The notes beneath the pieces are model-generated. The model was not told the DNA's origin. It saw nothing but the letters and a program-made list of their open reading frames with translations, and ran no database searches. A program made the translations under genes and the position numbers. From Saccopteryx bilineata (lineage: Eukaryota > Chordata > Mammalia > Chiroptera > Emballonuridae), in contig NC_089495.1 of the NCBI RefSeq assembly GCF_036850765.1, positions 24,830,875 to 24,894,874 of the forward strand: a DNA stretch of 64,000 nt, given 5' to 3'. Of the stretch, positions 33,541 through 45,480 are shown in pieces. The stretch's first letter is position 1. The number at the start of each line of letters is the position of its first letter.

Positions 33541-33897
33541 TTTTTTTTTTTTTTTTTTTTGCAACAGAGAATTAGACAAACAGGAAGGGAGAAAGATGAA
33601 AAGCATCAACTTGTAGTTGCCACAACTTATCTGTTCATTAATTGCTTCTCATATGTGCCTTGACAGGGTGGATCAGAGCTTCAGCTGAGCCAGTGACCCC
33701 TAGGTAGCCAGCGACCTTGTGCTCAAGCCAGTGACCTTGGGCTCAAGCTAGTGACCTTATGCTTAAGCTAGTGATCTTGGGCTCAAACCCGCGACCTTTG
33801 GGCTCAAGCCAGCAATCATGGATCATGTCGATGATCCCATGATTTCAAACTTGGGTCCTCAGTGTCCCAGGTCGACTATTTATCAATCAGTCAGACA
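33541..33897 (-). mobile_element. tRNA-derived SINE, type C, with amplified internal module
   Basis: A T run (33541-33560) marks the antisense poly(A). CTTCTCATATGTGCCTTGACAGG is the GGCACATATGAGAAG motif. A series of at least five imperfect modules of GTGACCTTGGGCTCAAGC follows (about 33690-33815). The head end reads GGGTCCTCAGTGTCCCAGG. The insertion edges on the right are diverged and no TSD is visible. The module series is longer than in other type C copies here. Confidence 0.85.
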
Positions 33898-35035
33898 GTT
33901 GTTTATTCTTTTTTTGTCACACTGCAATTGTTTTGGACACTTCACAGAATATTTTTAGATAACCGGGGTGAAAAGTGAGGGTAGGACAAGGTATTCAAAC
34001 ATATAAGAAGAGCAACAGATCCTAGATTCTCCAAATGATACATATGAGGTAGTTATATGAGTGAAGTGCTTTTTGTATGAGAAACAGGCAGCATGTGGAG
34101 GTTGTAAAGGCATAGACCGGTAAACCCAGGATGTGTCCAGCTTCCAGTTTCACATGAAGCTTTAATGAGCGGTCTTTCCTGAGCCTTGAACGGACGCCAC
34201 GGTAGACTGCCCTACAAGCTCCTTTGGTCCTGTGGGCCCATGTTGGCTTCCTCATTCCCCTCTCCTCTTCAATTCCCTGCCTTCCTTTGGTTGGACTAGT
34301 TGCAGTGACAGAGCTACAGAACCGAGGCTGTCAAGATGCACATTCGATTCCAAAGTTGATGCTATCGGCAGACACTCTCCTTTTTTTCGGGACTGTGCTT
34401 GAATGAACAAACCTTCCTCCAGGGTGTGCTGGGAGTGAAGAAGCACTGCCAGAGGAAGGCGGAGCCTGGGCAGCCGCTCTCCTGGATCTCTGCCCTTCCT
34501 TGGGGGACCAGCTTGTAAAGGATTTCAAAACGTGCCTAAGTGGTGCCTGCACTCCATCCTATCTCCTTTCCCAATCCCGCTGTGTGCTTGCAGAGGACAC
34601 AGGAAAGAAACCCTGCCATAAACAAACAAAAATAATAAATTGTAAGAATCCAAGAGAATATGGTTTTGACTTGAACCTTGAATCATTAGATCCAAACATT
34701 CTCCTTCTATCCTTCCAAAGCTCCAAAGTCTAGAAATTTTTTTGTTTCCTGGAACTATGAATTGGGTATAAATCCTGTATCTTTAAGTTAATAATTCCTG
34801 CTGGGCACATTTGGATAGAATTCTTTCCTTCTTACCCAAATAAGTGGTAACGTATCTTGGTAAGTTTATAACTAACAAAGCCCCAGCTCTAGTTAGCAAT
34901 ACAGAATGGTAGATAAACACCTATTTACAAGTAGTCAGTGAAGATGTGGAATTCTTCTAGCAGACTGAAAATTTACTCAAACAACATTTAGCATTGGGCT
35001 GGTGCCTACTAGGTATTCATTAAAAGTCTGATATG
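33898..35035. other. Unique intergenic sequence
   Basis: Several overlapping 60-80 codon frames at 34.0-34.7 kb show no recognisable motif. No repeat could be named. Confidence 0.4.
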
Positions 35036-35039
35036 CAGA

Positions 35040-35325
35040 CAGTGATTCTAACCCTAGGTATAAAACTACCTTTTCTAGACCACTGTTTCCTCATCTATAA
35101 AATAATTAACACTAATAGCTATTTTAGGTTATGTGTTATGCTATATGTTAGCATAACTAATATAACAATGTATTTTTATGGATAATTATTAGAGCCCCTT
35201 AGATTTTATGTATTGATTTTTTTAGGGCAATGACTACATCTGTCTAGATAAGCTTCTTGTCCTCGCCACTCAGCACTGTGCTTTTCTCATAGCAGATGCT
35301 CAGTAAATATTTATTGAATTAGTGT
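35040..35325 (+). repeat. MIR fragment followed by L2 3' end
   Basis: About 35040-35165 has MIR-like CCACTGTTTCCTCATCTATAAAATAATTAAC. About 35200-35325 has GGGCAATGACTACATCTGTC, CTCAGCACTGTGCTTTTCTC and CTCAGTAAATATTTATTGAAT, the end of L2. Confidence 0.7.
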
Positions 35326-36969
35326 TGTTTGTGTTCAAAGAGAATGTTTAATCTCTTTCTGTCTCAATTTCTGCCTTCCCTTTTTTATTCTCATGTTCAC
35401 TATTAGTATATTGACGTCCATAAATTCTGTTTCCAGGAATCTCAAAGAAAGTTTTCTTTTAGTACTAGAAAATGTAGCTCAGTCTTTTAGAGAAAACATT
35501 TACTATTAATTAGCATATCTCAGGTTATACTCCCATCCCCACACTGACTCATATATACACATAATTTGTTTCTCCTTTCTTTCCTTACTTGGTTACGCTA
35601 TAAGAGTTGATAGCTGACTTACTTCTCCTCTAGGAATTCTGAACTAAGAGTCCAAGAAACCCTGGAAGGGCTTATGAAACACATAGATGGGTTTCAAAAG
35701 ATCCATAAACTCTGACATTGTATAAAATGTTTGTGCCTTCTTATGAAAAGAGGATTGCATATTTTAATCAGATTCTCTAAGGGCACTAAATGCACAAAAA
35801 GTCAAGATCACTCTATTAAACAAGTAAGGTCTAGTCATTTAGAAAATCTTGCACTCTACCCTCTGTGATTGCTTCAATTTCTCTAAAAATCTTTTACAAG
35901 GTACTATAGACAACTAATTTACATCTTCTAATTCTGCTGCATGGCAAGACCAGCTAAAGTGTATACCTTAAAGCCTCCATCTCTCCAGCTGCGGGATCCC
36001 CACTCCCAACTTACTCACACCAAGAAGCCCATAACTCATCCATCAGCCAATATCCTCTGTAAATTACCACATGCTGCCATATCTGGCTACACTGACACTG
36101 GGCAAGTAAGTTTCCCTCTTATGAACCATGAGAACTTGTGAGAAAGTGCTGTTTTTACCACTGTGAATTTGGGGTAGACAATGCATGTCAGGATCATTAG
36201 GCTTATTGAAGGAGAGGCTCATTTGGGGGACAACGAAGAAAGAAAGAGAGATAAATAGTAATATAATAGAAGGGACACTAAAGTAATAATCAGGGAGCAC
36301 TCCTGAGGCTACTATAACATTCTGTGGCTATGAAGGAAGTGATTCAGCTCTTTGACTTTATTTTTCCCTAAACCGGGACAGATACTGAGCAGGATTATCT
36401 ACAGTGTCTTCCAGCTTCAGGCTCCATAATTGTGTGATTTTTATTGCCTGATGTTTATCAAGTTGACGGAAACTCCTAAAACTTTAAACTTATTATTTAA
36501 GAAAAATTTCATTCCCCTCACCAAATTATAAAAAGTTTAATTTCTGATTTATTTTTTAAAAGATGAGTTTCTTAAAATTTTACAGACTTCTGAAATGAAC
36601 AACTGAGATTATTGTCTAGGCCTCCTCCCCACCCCCAAAATGATAATTAAAAATAATAACAACTTACGTTATGTATGAAAAAATAATATAAAACTACAAA
36701 AAGTAAAATGCATAATATAGCACAAAACAAATCAGTGCAACTGATTCAAAAGTCCAAACTACCTCATTGATAATAATTAAAAAAAATAAAATTATACTAA
36801 TTTTTACTTATAATTAAAATAAAATAACAATTAGGAAAATAAAAAACTAAATAAAATTATTTTAAGTTTAAAATAATTGAAGGTGTAATAAAACTATAAT
36901 AAACTTATAAAGCTACAGTAGTGTTATAGTTATAATATTATTTTTAAATTTTGATAATTTATGATAAAA
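35326..36969. other. AT-rich intergenic sequence
   Basis: No gene. 36640-36970 is very rich in A and T (AATAATAACAATTA-like), perhaps decayed LINE sequence. Confidence 0.4.
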
Positions 36970-37700
36970 TAACAATTACAGTAATTAATAAAAAGAAAAA
37001 ACAGCCCAATAAAATATAGACAAAGTATATGGACATACACACTTCATCACAGATATATGAATAACCAAAAAGTATATAAAAATATATTAAACAGCACTAG
37101 TCATTAGGGAAATGAAAATTAAAACCAAAGTATGATTTTTCTATATACATATCAGAATGTCTAACATTAAAAAAATCGAGTGTTAGAGGAACTGGAGCTC
37201 TCATACACAGCTGGCAGAAATATAAAATGATGCAACCACTTTGGAAAACATTTTGACAACTTTCTTAATAAATTAAGCCTTCACTTTCCAGCCATTTCAC
37301 TTCTAAGTATTCACTCAAAGGAAACAGGAGCATATCTCCATAGAAAAACTTGTACACAAATCATAAAAGTTTTCTTTGTAATAGCATAATGGGAAACAGC
37401 GCAAATGTCCATCAACAGGTGAGTGGATAAACAAAGTGTTTCACGTACATACAATAGAATAATACTTGGTAATAAAAAGGAATGAGCTACTGGCGTGTAC
37501 TACTATGTTGATGATACAAAATAATTATGCCGGGGGAAAGAAGCTAGACCGAGAAAAGAGTACACACTATCTAATTCATTTATATAAAAATTCCAGAATA
37601 CACAAACTACTCTATATGGAAGGCTGACTCAGTTGTTGCCTGCACAGGGTGAGTAGAAAGATTGATTTAATCTAATAATTTAAGAGATAAAAGAAACTAT
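36970..37700 (+). mobile_element. Old LINE-1 3' part (L1M/L1ME type)
   Basis: ACAGCCCAATAAAATATAG, CACTAGTCATTAGGGAAATG, TGGCAGAAATATAAAATGATGC, AAATGTCCATCAACAGGTGAG, TACAATAGAATAATACTTGG and TTGTTGCCTGCACAGGG follow the order of the ORF2 end and 3' UTR in an old L1. The reading frame is destroyed. Confidence 0.82.
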
Positions 37701-37729
37701 TGAAAATTATGCAATTCTCTGATCTTAAA

Positions 37730-39560
37730 TAGAAAAGCCTTTCTAAGCACAGATACAAAGACAAACATTTTAAGTAAAAGGATGATTGATTTGATTTTGT
37801 AAATATTTTAAAACTTTACACTTAAATAAATGATAAAATTTTAAGTCAGATAGAAGAGGGGGTGATATTTGCCATAAATATAACAAAAACATTTATATCC
37901 TTGACATATAAAAAGGTCTTACAAAGCAGTAATGGATTGCTGTTTTCAGTAGTGACTATACCAATTTACATTCCCACCAGCAGTGTAAGAAGATTCCTTT
38001 TTCTCCACAAATACTTATTATTTTTTTATATTATTGATAATAGTGATTCTAACAGGTGTGTAAGGTGGTGTCTTGTGGTTTTGATTAGCATTTCCCTTAG
38101 AGCTAGTGTAGATGATCAACTTTTTATATATCTGTTGGTCATTTGTATGTCTTCTTGGAAAAACTGTTCAGATTCTCTGCCCATTTTTAATTGATTATTT
38201 ATTTTGTTGATACTGTTGAGTAGTATAAGTTTTTTTGTATGTTTTAGATATTAGTCCCTTGTTGGAGGTATTGTTTGCGAATATCTTCTTCTATCCATCT
38301 GGTTGCCTTTTTGTTTTGTTGGTGGTTTCTTTTGTTGAGTAGAAGTTTTTTAGTTTGATGTGGTCTCAATCATTTCTTTTTGCTTTTATTTTCCTTGCCT
38401 TTAAGGTCAAATTCATGAAATCTTCTCTGAGATCAAGATTCATAAGTTTAGTACCTATGTTTTCTTCTATGTATCTTACTGTTTCAGGTCATATATTTAG
38501 GTATTTAATTCAATTTTAGTTAATTTTTGTGTATAATGTCAAATAGCAATCTAGTTTTATTCTTTTGCATATGGGTTTCCAATTTACTCAGCTATGAAGA
38601 GGCTATGTTATCTCTATTGTATGTTTTTGGCTCTTTTGTCAAAAACTGGTTGCTTGTATATATATGGGTTTATTTCTGGTCTCTCAATTTTGTTCCTTTG
38701 GTCTATCTGTTTTTCTACCAATTCCATACTGTTTTGATTATTGTTGTTTTGTAATATGATTTGAATCAGGGTTTAGTATACCCCCAGCTTTGTTCTTTTT
38801 ACTCAAGATTACTCTGGTTATTCAGGGTTTTTTGTTTGTTTGTCTTTTTTTGTGTGTGATTCTATACAAATTTAATGATTTTTTTCCATTTCTTTGAAAA
38901 ATGCTATCCTCCAGAAATTAAGAATAGAGCTACCATATGACCCATCAATCCCTTTTCTGATATCTACCCCCAAATTTTGACAAGATTTATTCATGAAGAT
39001 ATATTTACCCCTCTGTTCATTGTAGCATCATTCACAGTAGCCATGACATAGAAACAATCTAAGTGTCCTTTGATGGATGATTGATTGAAGAGGATGTGGT
39101 ACATATATACAATGAAATACTACTCAGCTGTAAGAAAAGATGAAACTTGCCCTTTGTGACAATGTGAATGAGTCTTTAAAAAATCATGCTAAGTGAAATA
39201 AATCAGATGGAAAAGGACCAGACCATATGATTTCAGTTATGTGTGGCATATAAAATAGAAAGCAACAAACAAACAAGAAATTTCATAAAAACAAGAGTAT
39301 GTTGGTTATCAGAGGGGAAAGGAGCAGAAAGAGGTTGAAAGGGAAAAAGGATCAGATATATGGTGATGAAAAGAGACTAGACTTTTGGTGGTGAGCACAC
39401 AATGATATATTATAAAATTGTACATTTGCAATTACATAATGTTATTAACCAATGTCATCCCTATACATTTAGTTAAAAAAAAGAATGACTAAGTAGAACA
39501 TTCCTATTTTAAAAGGGCAAATCATATAAACTGGTATTTCACCAAAAAAGGAAGGAGGGA
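37730..39560 (+). mobile_element. Old L1 ORF2-end fragment, split by a younger L1
   Basis: The left part (about 37730-37940) has TATCCTTGACATATAAAAAGG and TCTTACAAAGCAGTAATG. The right part (about 39480-39560) continues with AAGAATGACTAAGTAGAAC, AAAAGGGCAAATCATATAAAC, TGGTATTTCACC. In full-length L1 the two motif groups are neighbours, so the element between them inserted here. Confidence 0.65.
37940..39478 (+). mobile_element. Younger LINE-1 with inverted 5' part (twin priming)
   Basis: About 37940-38909 is L1 in antisense: ATTCCCACCAGCAGTGTAAG, TAAGGTGGTGTCTTGTGG, CTTTTTGTTTTGTTGG. About 38910-39478 is L1 in sense: CCAGAAATTAAGAATAGAGC, TGACCCATCAATCCC, GTACATATATACAATGAAATAC, GCTAAGTGAAATAAATCAG, then the 3' UTR and an A run. 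The antisense part ends in L1 coordinates just where the sense part starts (GTATAGTCACTACTGAAAAC joins TCCTCCAGAAATTAAG). This is the known signature of twin priming. Both pieces are non-coding remnants. Confidence 0.87.
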
Positions 39561-39665
39561 TAAAGGAAAAGCAAGGAAAGGGGAGAGGAAGAAAGAAAAG
39601 AGAAAGGGAGAGAAAAAATAAAAGAATAAAAGCAGGGGAAGAATGGAAGGGAGGAAATAAAAACC
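39545..39665 (+). repeat. Purine-rich low-complexity tract
   Basis: Almost only G and A, made of GGAAGG, GAAAGAAAAG and GAGAAAAAAT units. It follows the L1 cluster. Confidence 0.75.
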
Positions 39666-41285
39666 ACTAAAAATTTCTTAAGAAGCAAAAGATTTCTACC
39701 ATCTTGGTGTTGTCTTTACAGGTTGTTTTATTTTAATATTTGTGTTTTTCTATATTTTCATAATTTTTACAGTAGACTTGAGGGATCACAAAAATAATCT
39801 AGAGGGTAAAGTTAAATAAATTCAGCAAAGTGTTAATAGTCTTCCAGATGAAGGAAGCATGGAATATATGTTTGTTCAAATAAAAATAGAGATAGGGATA
39901 TGTGAATGTGCGTGTGCTTGTGCGCACATGTGAAAAAGACACAGAGATTATGATTAGTAGGAGAAATGGGGGCCTTAAAGGTGGAACATAGTCTCACCGC
40001 TGAACCATAACCCTCAAGAAGGCAGTGCCTCATTACTGTGTGAATCCAGACTGTACAAGTACAATGGTGAGAATTGGCGGTGGGGTAGGGATAGGAACGG
40101 AGCACTTCAGAATTGCTTGCTTAAACAATTGGTGACAGATACTAAGGGATAAATATATTACACACAAATATATGAAGAGAATGTGAAGTGGTTTACTATA
40201 AGCTATATTTCCTCATAATTCTTCTTTCCATCATTTGATTCAAAACACAAGTGGTAATTAGACATTAACTATATAGCCAGCTTATTTATCAGGATACATA
40301 AAATCATGAACTATTATCCTAAACTAAGAATTTGAAGTCTATCTGGGAAAAGACATCTCAGAGGGAATAATCCATAGAGTCATTTCTTCTAGTTCACGGT
40401 GCTGATGCATTCTAAAGGGAAGAGATTAAAACCTTCACAGGAGTGTACACTTTCAACATCTAAGGAATTTTTTTTTATTTTGAAGAGAGAACCCAAGATC
40501 TTAGGAGGCCTTTAAGTTGTAAGGGACTTCTGTTGATGAAGAGGTCTAGCATCTAATGGACTAATTCAACATATAAATATGTATTTTTTGGAATTTGCAA
40601 TGACCTAACAGGATATTAAATGTTGGTTTTTATGACTATGGTTTAAAATCATGGCGTGGTTTCTCCGTTTCATGAAGCTGGCCAAGTAGGAAGAGGAACA
40701 TGAAGTTTATGGTTTTTACTGGAGCAACTGAGCTCTAGTCCAAGCCTTCTGAACTTGCCCTTTCATGACGCCATGGGATTGAAATTTTATTGTTCTTTGT
40801 CCTTGACCAGAAAACATTCACTTTACATTGTCAGAAGAAATAAGTGAGAAAGCAAACAATTTCTAAAAATCTTCAGAAGTCATAGTCCCAAACTATTAGC
40901 ACAACAAAGTGTTGAAAACTATATAGTGTAGCAAGAGAGAAGATAACATTATCTTAACAGTGAAATGCTAACATTTTAAAACAGGGACAAGCGTTCAAGA
41001 AAGAACATAATATATCTTCCGTGTGCTCTTTGTCTTCACCATAAATAGACAAGTATTAACGTATGTTTAAAGATTCATTTCCCTTTTATTGAGCTCACCC
41101 AACACATTTTTTCATCCAGCATGTCCTGCTTTTATAAACCAAGATCTAATTTGACATGATTACGTAATTGTGTGGCCATTCGTGCCCTTCCTCTTCCTCC
41201 TTTCTACAAAGTAGAGGATTTCTTTCTTCCCAGAGCCTTGTAGAATACAATTCACTTAAAGTAGTAATAGTGTTCTCACCACAAC
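39666..41285. other. Unique intergenic sequence
   Basis: No gene or named repeat. A short TGTGCG/TGTGCT alternating stretch lies near 39900-39930. Confidence 0.4.
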
Positions 41286-41289
41286 TAAT

Positions 41290-42400
41290 TCCTCTCTTTA
41301 CTAAATTGTTATTAAGGGCCTGTTATTTGGCAGCCATTGTACCAGGTATTGCAAATAGAAAAATGAACAAGACACATCCGTTTCTTTGGAGCTTTCAGCC
41401 TAGTAGGGAATTCAGGCAATTAAACAGATAATTTAAAAAGACATTGTGCAAAGTACACCGAAATGTGTGGCAGACTGCCAGTTGCCTCTCCCAGCAAAAT
41501 ATTTTCCCAGTTTTCATTAGAGACAGAACCCTTTAAATGTACCGAATAAAAAGACCAACTCTCCCTGGTCTCCTCTGCGGCTAGATGCGGCTATGTGACT
41601 AAGTCCGGGCCAGCGAGATACAAATATAAGTGTTCAGTAAGATTCCCAGGAGAACTCCTTAAAAGATGATGCCTAAGACAGAGGAAAGGTCCTTTTAGCT
41701 TTTATTCCTTCTTAAAAGGCTAATGAAAGAGCTGGAGCTACAGCAGCAATCCTGGAATGTGAAGTAACCTTGAGAGCACTAGGTTAGAATTTTAGAGACT
41801 TTGCAGAATCATCCTATCAGCCCCAGGCAGTTTCTTGCTGATTTCCTGTACGCGGAGGTTGAATAAACCTTTGTGTGTATGTAAGCCACTGTCATTGAAT
41901 CTCTGACTATTGCAGCCAAAAAGAATAGTGACAGGATGACACTAAAAAAATAACATGGAAATGGCTCTCCACTCTGTCGTGGTAGGGAGAAGTCAGAGAT
42001 GATATTCCTGTTGAAGTAACATTGTGGCTGAGACTTAAGGGATCGATGAAAGGGGACAGCATGGAAAAGTGTTTAAGGAAGAAGAAATACCATGTCAAGA
42101 TCTGAATTGGAAAGAAACTATATGCAAAAAACTAAAAAAGGTCAGCAGAATGGGAATAAAATGGGTTAAGAACCTGACAGCAGATAAATTTGGAAAATCT
42201 CATAGATGCTCCACTTCACAGCAATCATCTTAAAGATATTAGCAGGTGGGGCAGAGCATAGCAGAGGTCGAGAGTGTAGGTGTAAATTTGGGAGATGCCA
42301 ATATATGGATGGTTTATTATGTCTCAGGAATTAATGAAGTTGCCCAGGGTGAGTGTTTAAAGTTAGAGAAAGACCAAACACAGAACCCAGAGATCCAGCA
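41290..42400 (-). repeat. L2 LINE relic, antisense, split by an LTR
   Basis: The left part (41290-41445) has AAGGGCCTGTTATTTGGCAGCC, ACCAGGTATTGCAAATAG, GGAGCTTTCAGCCTAGTAGGG, the reverse of the L2 tail. The right part (about 41990-42400) continues towards the L2 5' side: GTGGCTGAGACTTAAGG, AGGAAGAAGAAATACC, AGCAGATAAATTTGG. The LTR at 41464-41940 separates them. Confidence 0.6.
41464..41940 (+). mobile_element. MaLR-like solo LTR (MLT1 type), probable
   Basis: It begins TGTGTGGCAGACTGCC. The middle has CCTCTGCGGCTAGATGCGG and GTCCGGGCCAGCGAGATAC. A poly(A) region, GAATAAACC, comes late. It ends GTATGTAAGCCACTGTCATTG and CTATTGCAGCC. This order matches MLT1-group LTRs of the ERVL-MaLR class. 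The ends and TSD are not certain. Confidence 0.6.
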
Positions 42401-42719
42401 ATTAAAGATGAAATAGGAAGCCTCCTGAACCCCTGCTGAAATATATATATAAATATAAAATTTTTAAAAGAAAGAAAGACTATTAGCATAATTCAGTGTC
42501 AAAATTTTTCGAAGAAATCGTTGTGTCAAGGGATGAAGGTATGGTGGGATTTCTTTTGTTTTGCTTTGTTTTGTTTCTAAATAGGCAGAATGAATTATTA
42601 TTGATGCAAAATTTCAAGGAGAGTAAACAGCCCTCTTTGCAGTTTTACCTTCCTGGAGAGACTGGTGGGTGGACCATTAACTGAGATAATATTTACAAAC
42701 AATGAGCCAGCCTACAGTT

Positions 42720-42800
42720 AAGCCCCTAAACTCCTCAGTTTTGTTGTTTATAAAATAGGGATAATAACACTTGGTAGCTTTGTATGAAGTTTCAGTGAGA
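42720..42800 (+). repeat. MIR fragment
   Basis: CTCCTCAGTTTTGTTGTTTATAAAATAGGGATAATAAC is the 3' half of the MIR core on plus. Confidence 0.65.
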
Positions 42801-44345
42801 GATGGAGAAGGATGTATAACTGGATAAGGAAACTCTTTCAGACTGGTTGTTGCTGAGATGGAAAATTATCACATAGGCATATAGATCTTAGTTTGTCAAA
42901 CTTCTGATAATTAGTAGTATACATATTTTATTAATCTTCAAGAATTTTTATATTCCTGCACAGTGGCTAATATCGCCCTACCACAGATGAGACAAGCAGA
43001 ACAAGGCATTTCTTTGACAGGCCCCCATGCTCTGAGAAGTCGCCGTGACCCTGAACTTCAGAGCCTTCCCTTGCACGGCCTCGCCCAGGACTCCTGGGAA
43101 GGGTCCCAACCATGTATTCCCATGCTTACACATTTATGTAAAATTTGCAAGTTAAGACGATTAAACTACAATTAATTAAGACTACAATTAATTAAGTCTC
43201 TTCCCTCTCTGTTTTTCCCTCCCAAACATTCCTCTTGTGTAGGTGGAGTCCAAAGGGCCCTGGGCAGTCTGAAATCAGACTGAAGGAAAGTTGAGCTGGA
43301 AATACGATCATTTGGCCTTTAGTGGGAGATCTAGTAAAGTTATTTCAAGGTGTCCCAGAGTAGTAAAAGCTTCCAGAAATATGCAAAAACCCACTGTGTT
43401 GATTCACACAGCATCGTGTCAGAAAGATGCAGAGCCGGAGACTAGATTGTGAATGCATGTGCCTAGTGCACCGAGCACCAGTGGGGTGTGAGCCGTGATG
43501 GGGCAGGTTTGAGATGGATGGAGCCAGCAGCCAGCCTGCAGGAAATTCTACCAGGCATCAGACGTGTGGAACTGTGACCAGGACATTTGGTTTTATTGAT
43601 GTCTAGTCAAAATAGAAATTCTATTCCATGAAGAATATACACTATAATTCAGTGTATGCAACTATAAATTTACCAAATGGTGTTTTCCTTTTTCAGTGGT
43701 GATTGCAGGAAATTAAATTTATCAGAATCCCAGAATCCCTATGTTTGTAGGGCACAAACTTGAAATAGTACCATAAACTGTGAGTGTGTCTGTCACAACT
43801 AATACGGGAAGAAAGTATAATAGTTTTCCTGAAATTTAACAGTTCTAAATGTTTACAGGACACTGTCAGAATAAGTTGTGAAGTCGAAAGAAGCTCACTT
43901 AATTATTAATACTAGAAAGCAGACTTCAGCCCTTCATATTAAAGGCTGATTGTCTTTCTGTTTTCTCCATAGAAAAAATAGAGTACAAAATTATTGTCAG
44001 ATGAACAATCAAAAAATATCCAGTGGGAAATAAAAGGATAGGGATTAAGGAAGGTTTCAAAAAGGGGTAACAAATATTTAATAAAAATGTTGAGTTCTTT
44101 TCCTGAATATTGCCATGGTTGTTGTTTTGTCAGATTTTTACATTTTGTAATTGATGGAAATTTTGAATACATATTGACTTGTGTACCTCGTAATTTGTAT
44201 TTATAGTTATGTATCCTTCTTCATAATTATTGAAATAGTATACCTCTCATGCCTTACAAAATCTAAAGCACTGTGTTCCTCTGTGCTGACATTCTGTTGC
44301 CTACTTACAGCAAGGCCCACGGCCTCTTCTGACAGTGCCCCCACT
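42801..44345. other. Unique intergenic sequence
   Basis: No gene or named repeat. A small 17-base tandem (ACTACAATTAATTAAG twice) lies at about 43165-43196. Confidence 0.4.
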
Positions 44346-45118
44346 GGCCATATAGGTGAGGCTTTATTTCTGAGCTCTCTGTTCTTTCCATTGATTTGTG
44401 TGTTTGTTTGTATGTTTGTGTGCCAATATTATACTGTTTTGATTATTATAGTTTTATAGCATTGTTTGATATCAAGGAACATGATATCTATAACTATTTG
44501 TCTTCCTCAAGATTTTTTTTGCCATTCAAGGTCTTTTGTGGTTCCATATAAATTTTAGAATTATTCTACTTCTGGGAAAAATGTCATCGGGATTTTGGTA
44601 GGAATTGTATTGAATCTATAGATGCTTTGGGTAGTGTGGACATTTATTTTTTGTATTTTTCCAAAGTTAGAAATGAGGAGACCATCAGACAGACTCCTGC
44701 ATGCGTCCAACCAGGATCCACCCAGCATGCCCACCAGGGGGTGATGTTCTGCCCATCTGAGGCATTGCTCCATTGTGGCTGGAGCCAGTCTAGCACCTGA
44801 GGTAGAGGCACCTGGGCCAACTTTACTCCAATGAACCTTGGCTGTGGGAGGGGAAGAGAGAGATAAAGAGGAAGGAGAGGGGGAAGGGTAGAGAAGCAGA
44901 TGGTTGCTTCTCCTGTATGCCTTGGCTAGGAATTGAACCTGGAACTTCCACAAACTGGGCTGATGTTCTACCGCTGAGCCAACTGGCCAGGGCCAGTGTG
45001 AACATTTTAATGATATTATCCTTTCAATGAATGAACATACTAGCTGTCCATTTATTTGTGACCCCTTCAATTTCTCTTTAATTTCTTTTTTTCAGTGTCT
45101 TATAGTTTTCAGAGTTCC
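44346..45118 (-). mobile_element. LINE-1 ORF2 fragment, antisense, split by a SINE
   Basis: TTCTTTCCATTGATTTGTG, TACTGTTTTGATTATTATAG, GCCATTCAAGGTCTTTTGTGG and TGAATCTATAGATGCTTTGGG lie left of the SINE. CTTTCAATGAATGAACATAC and TGTCTTATAGTTTTCAGAG lie to the right. They are contiguous parts of ORF2 on the reverse strand. Confidence 0.82.
44646..44994 (-). mobile_element. tRNA-derived SINE, type A
   Basis: On minus: GGCCCTGGCCAGTTGGCTCA, GGTTCAATTCC, a CT-rich body, GGCATGCTGGGTGGATCC and GGAAAAATACAAAAAATAAA. A duplication AGTGTGGACATTT (44633-44645) / AGTGTGAACATTT (44995-45007) with one mismatch flanks it. It sits inside the antisense L1. Confidence 0.94.
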
Positions 45119-45294
45119 ATCAACTATTCCCAAGGAGTCATCAGTTAATGCTATCATCAGCCTGCTTCCAGTTCCAGATGTTTGGAGTGGCAAACAAAGC
45201 CTAAATGCTAAAAACTTGAGGTTTTTGATGATGATTTGGGGGTTGGCTGGCCCTTGGTAACTCTGTGACAGGCACAAGAACTGAAAGCAGTAAA

Positions 45295-45480
45295 CTGCAT
45301 TTCAGGGGGTCCCAAATTTGATCCCAGTGCTGCCACTATATTGTATGATCTTAAAAACTGAACTTCGCTCTTCAAGCTTCAACATTCTTATGCAGACAGA
45401 AACTTTCATACCTACTGTGAGGACAAAGGTAGCTATGTACATAAAGCACTGCTCTATTGTAAAGGGTTATTCAAATGCCA
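45295..45480 (+). repeat. MIR relic
   Basis: GTCCCAAATTTGATCCCAGTG, CACTATATTGTATGATC, CTCTTCAAGCTTCAACATTC, CTGTGAGGACAAAGG and CATAAAGCACTGC follow MIR order on plus. Confidence 0.7.

Noticed and set aside
33690..33815. CRISPR-like short repeat series
   Set aside because: The units are adjacent and degenerate, without unique spacers of constant length, inside a SINE in mammalian DNA.
37862..38754. Frames of 75-110 codons rich in hydrophobic residues, looking like membrane proteins
   Set aside because: They are antisense reading of LINE-1 ORF2 and 3' UTR. T-rich antisense DNA gives Phe/Leu/Ile-rich frames.
44561..45070. 169-codon minus-strand frame, the longest in the window
   Set aside because: It crosses a type A SINE and the antisense L1 flanks. 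There is no coherent protein.
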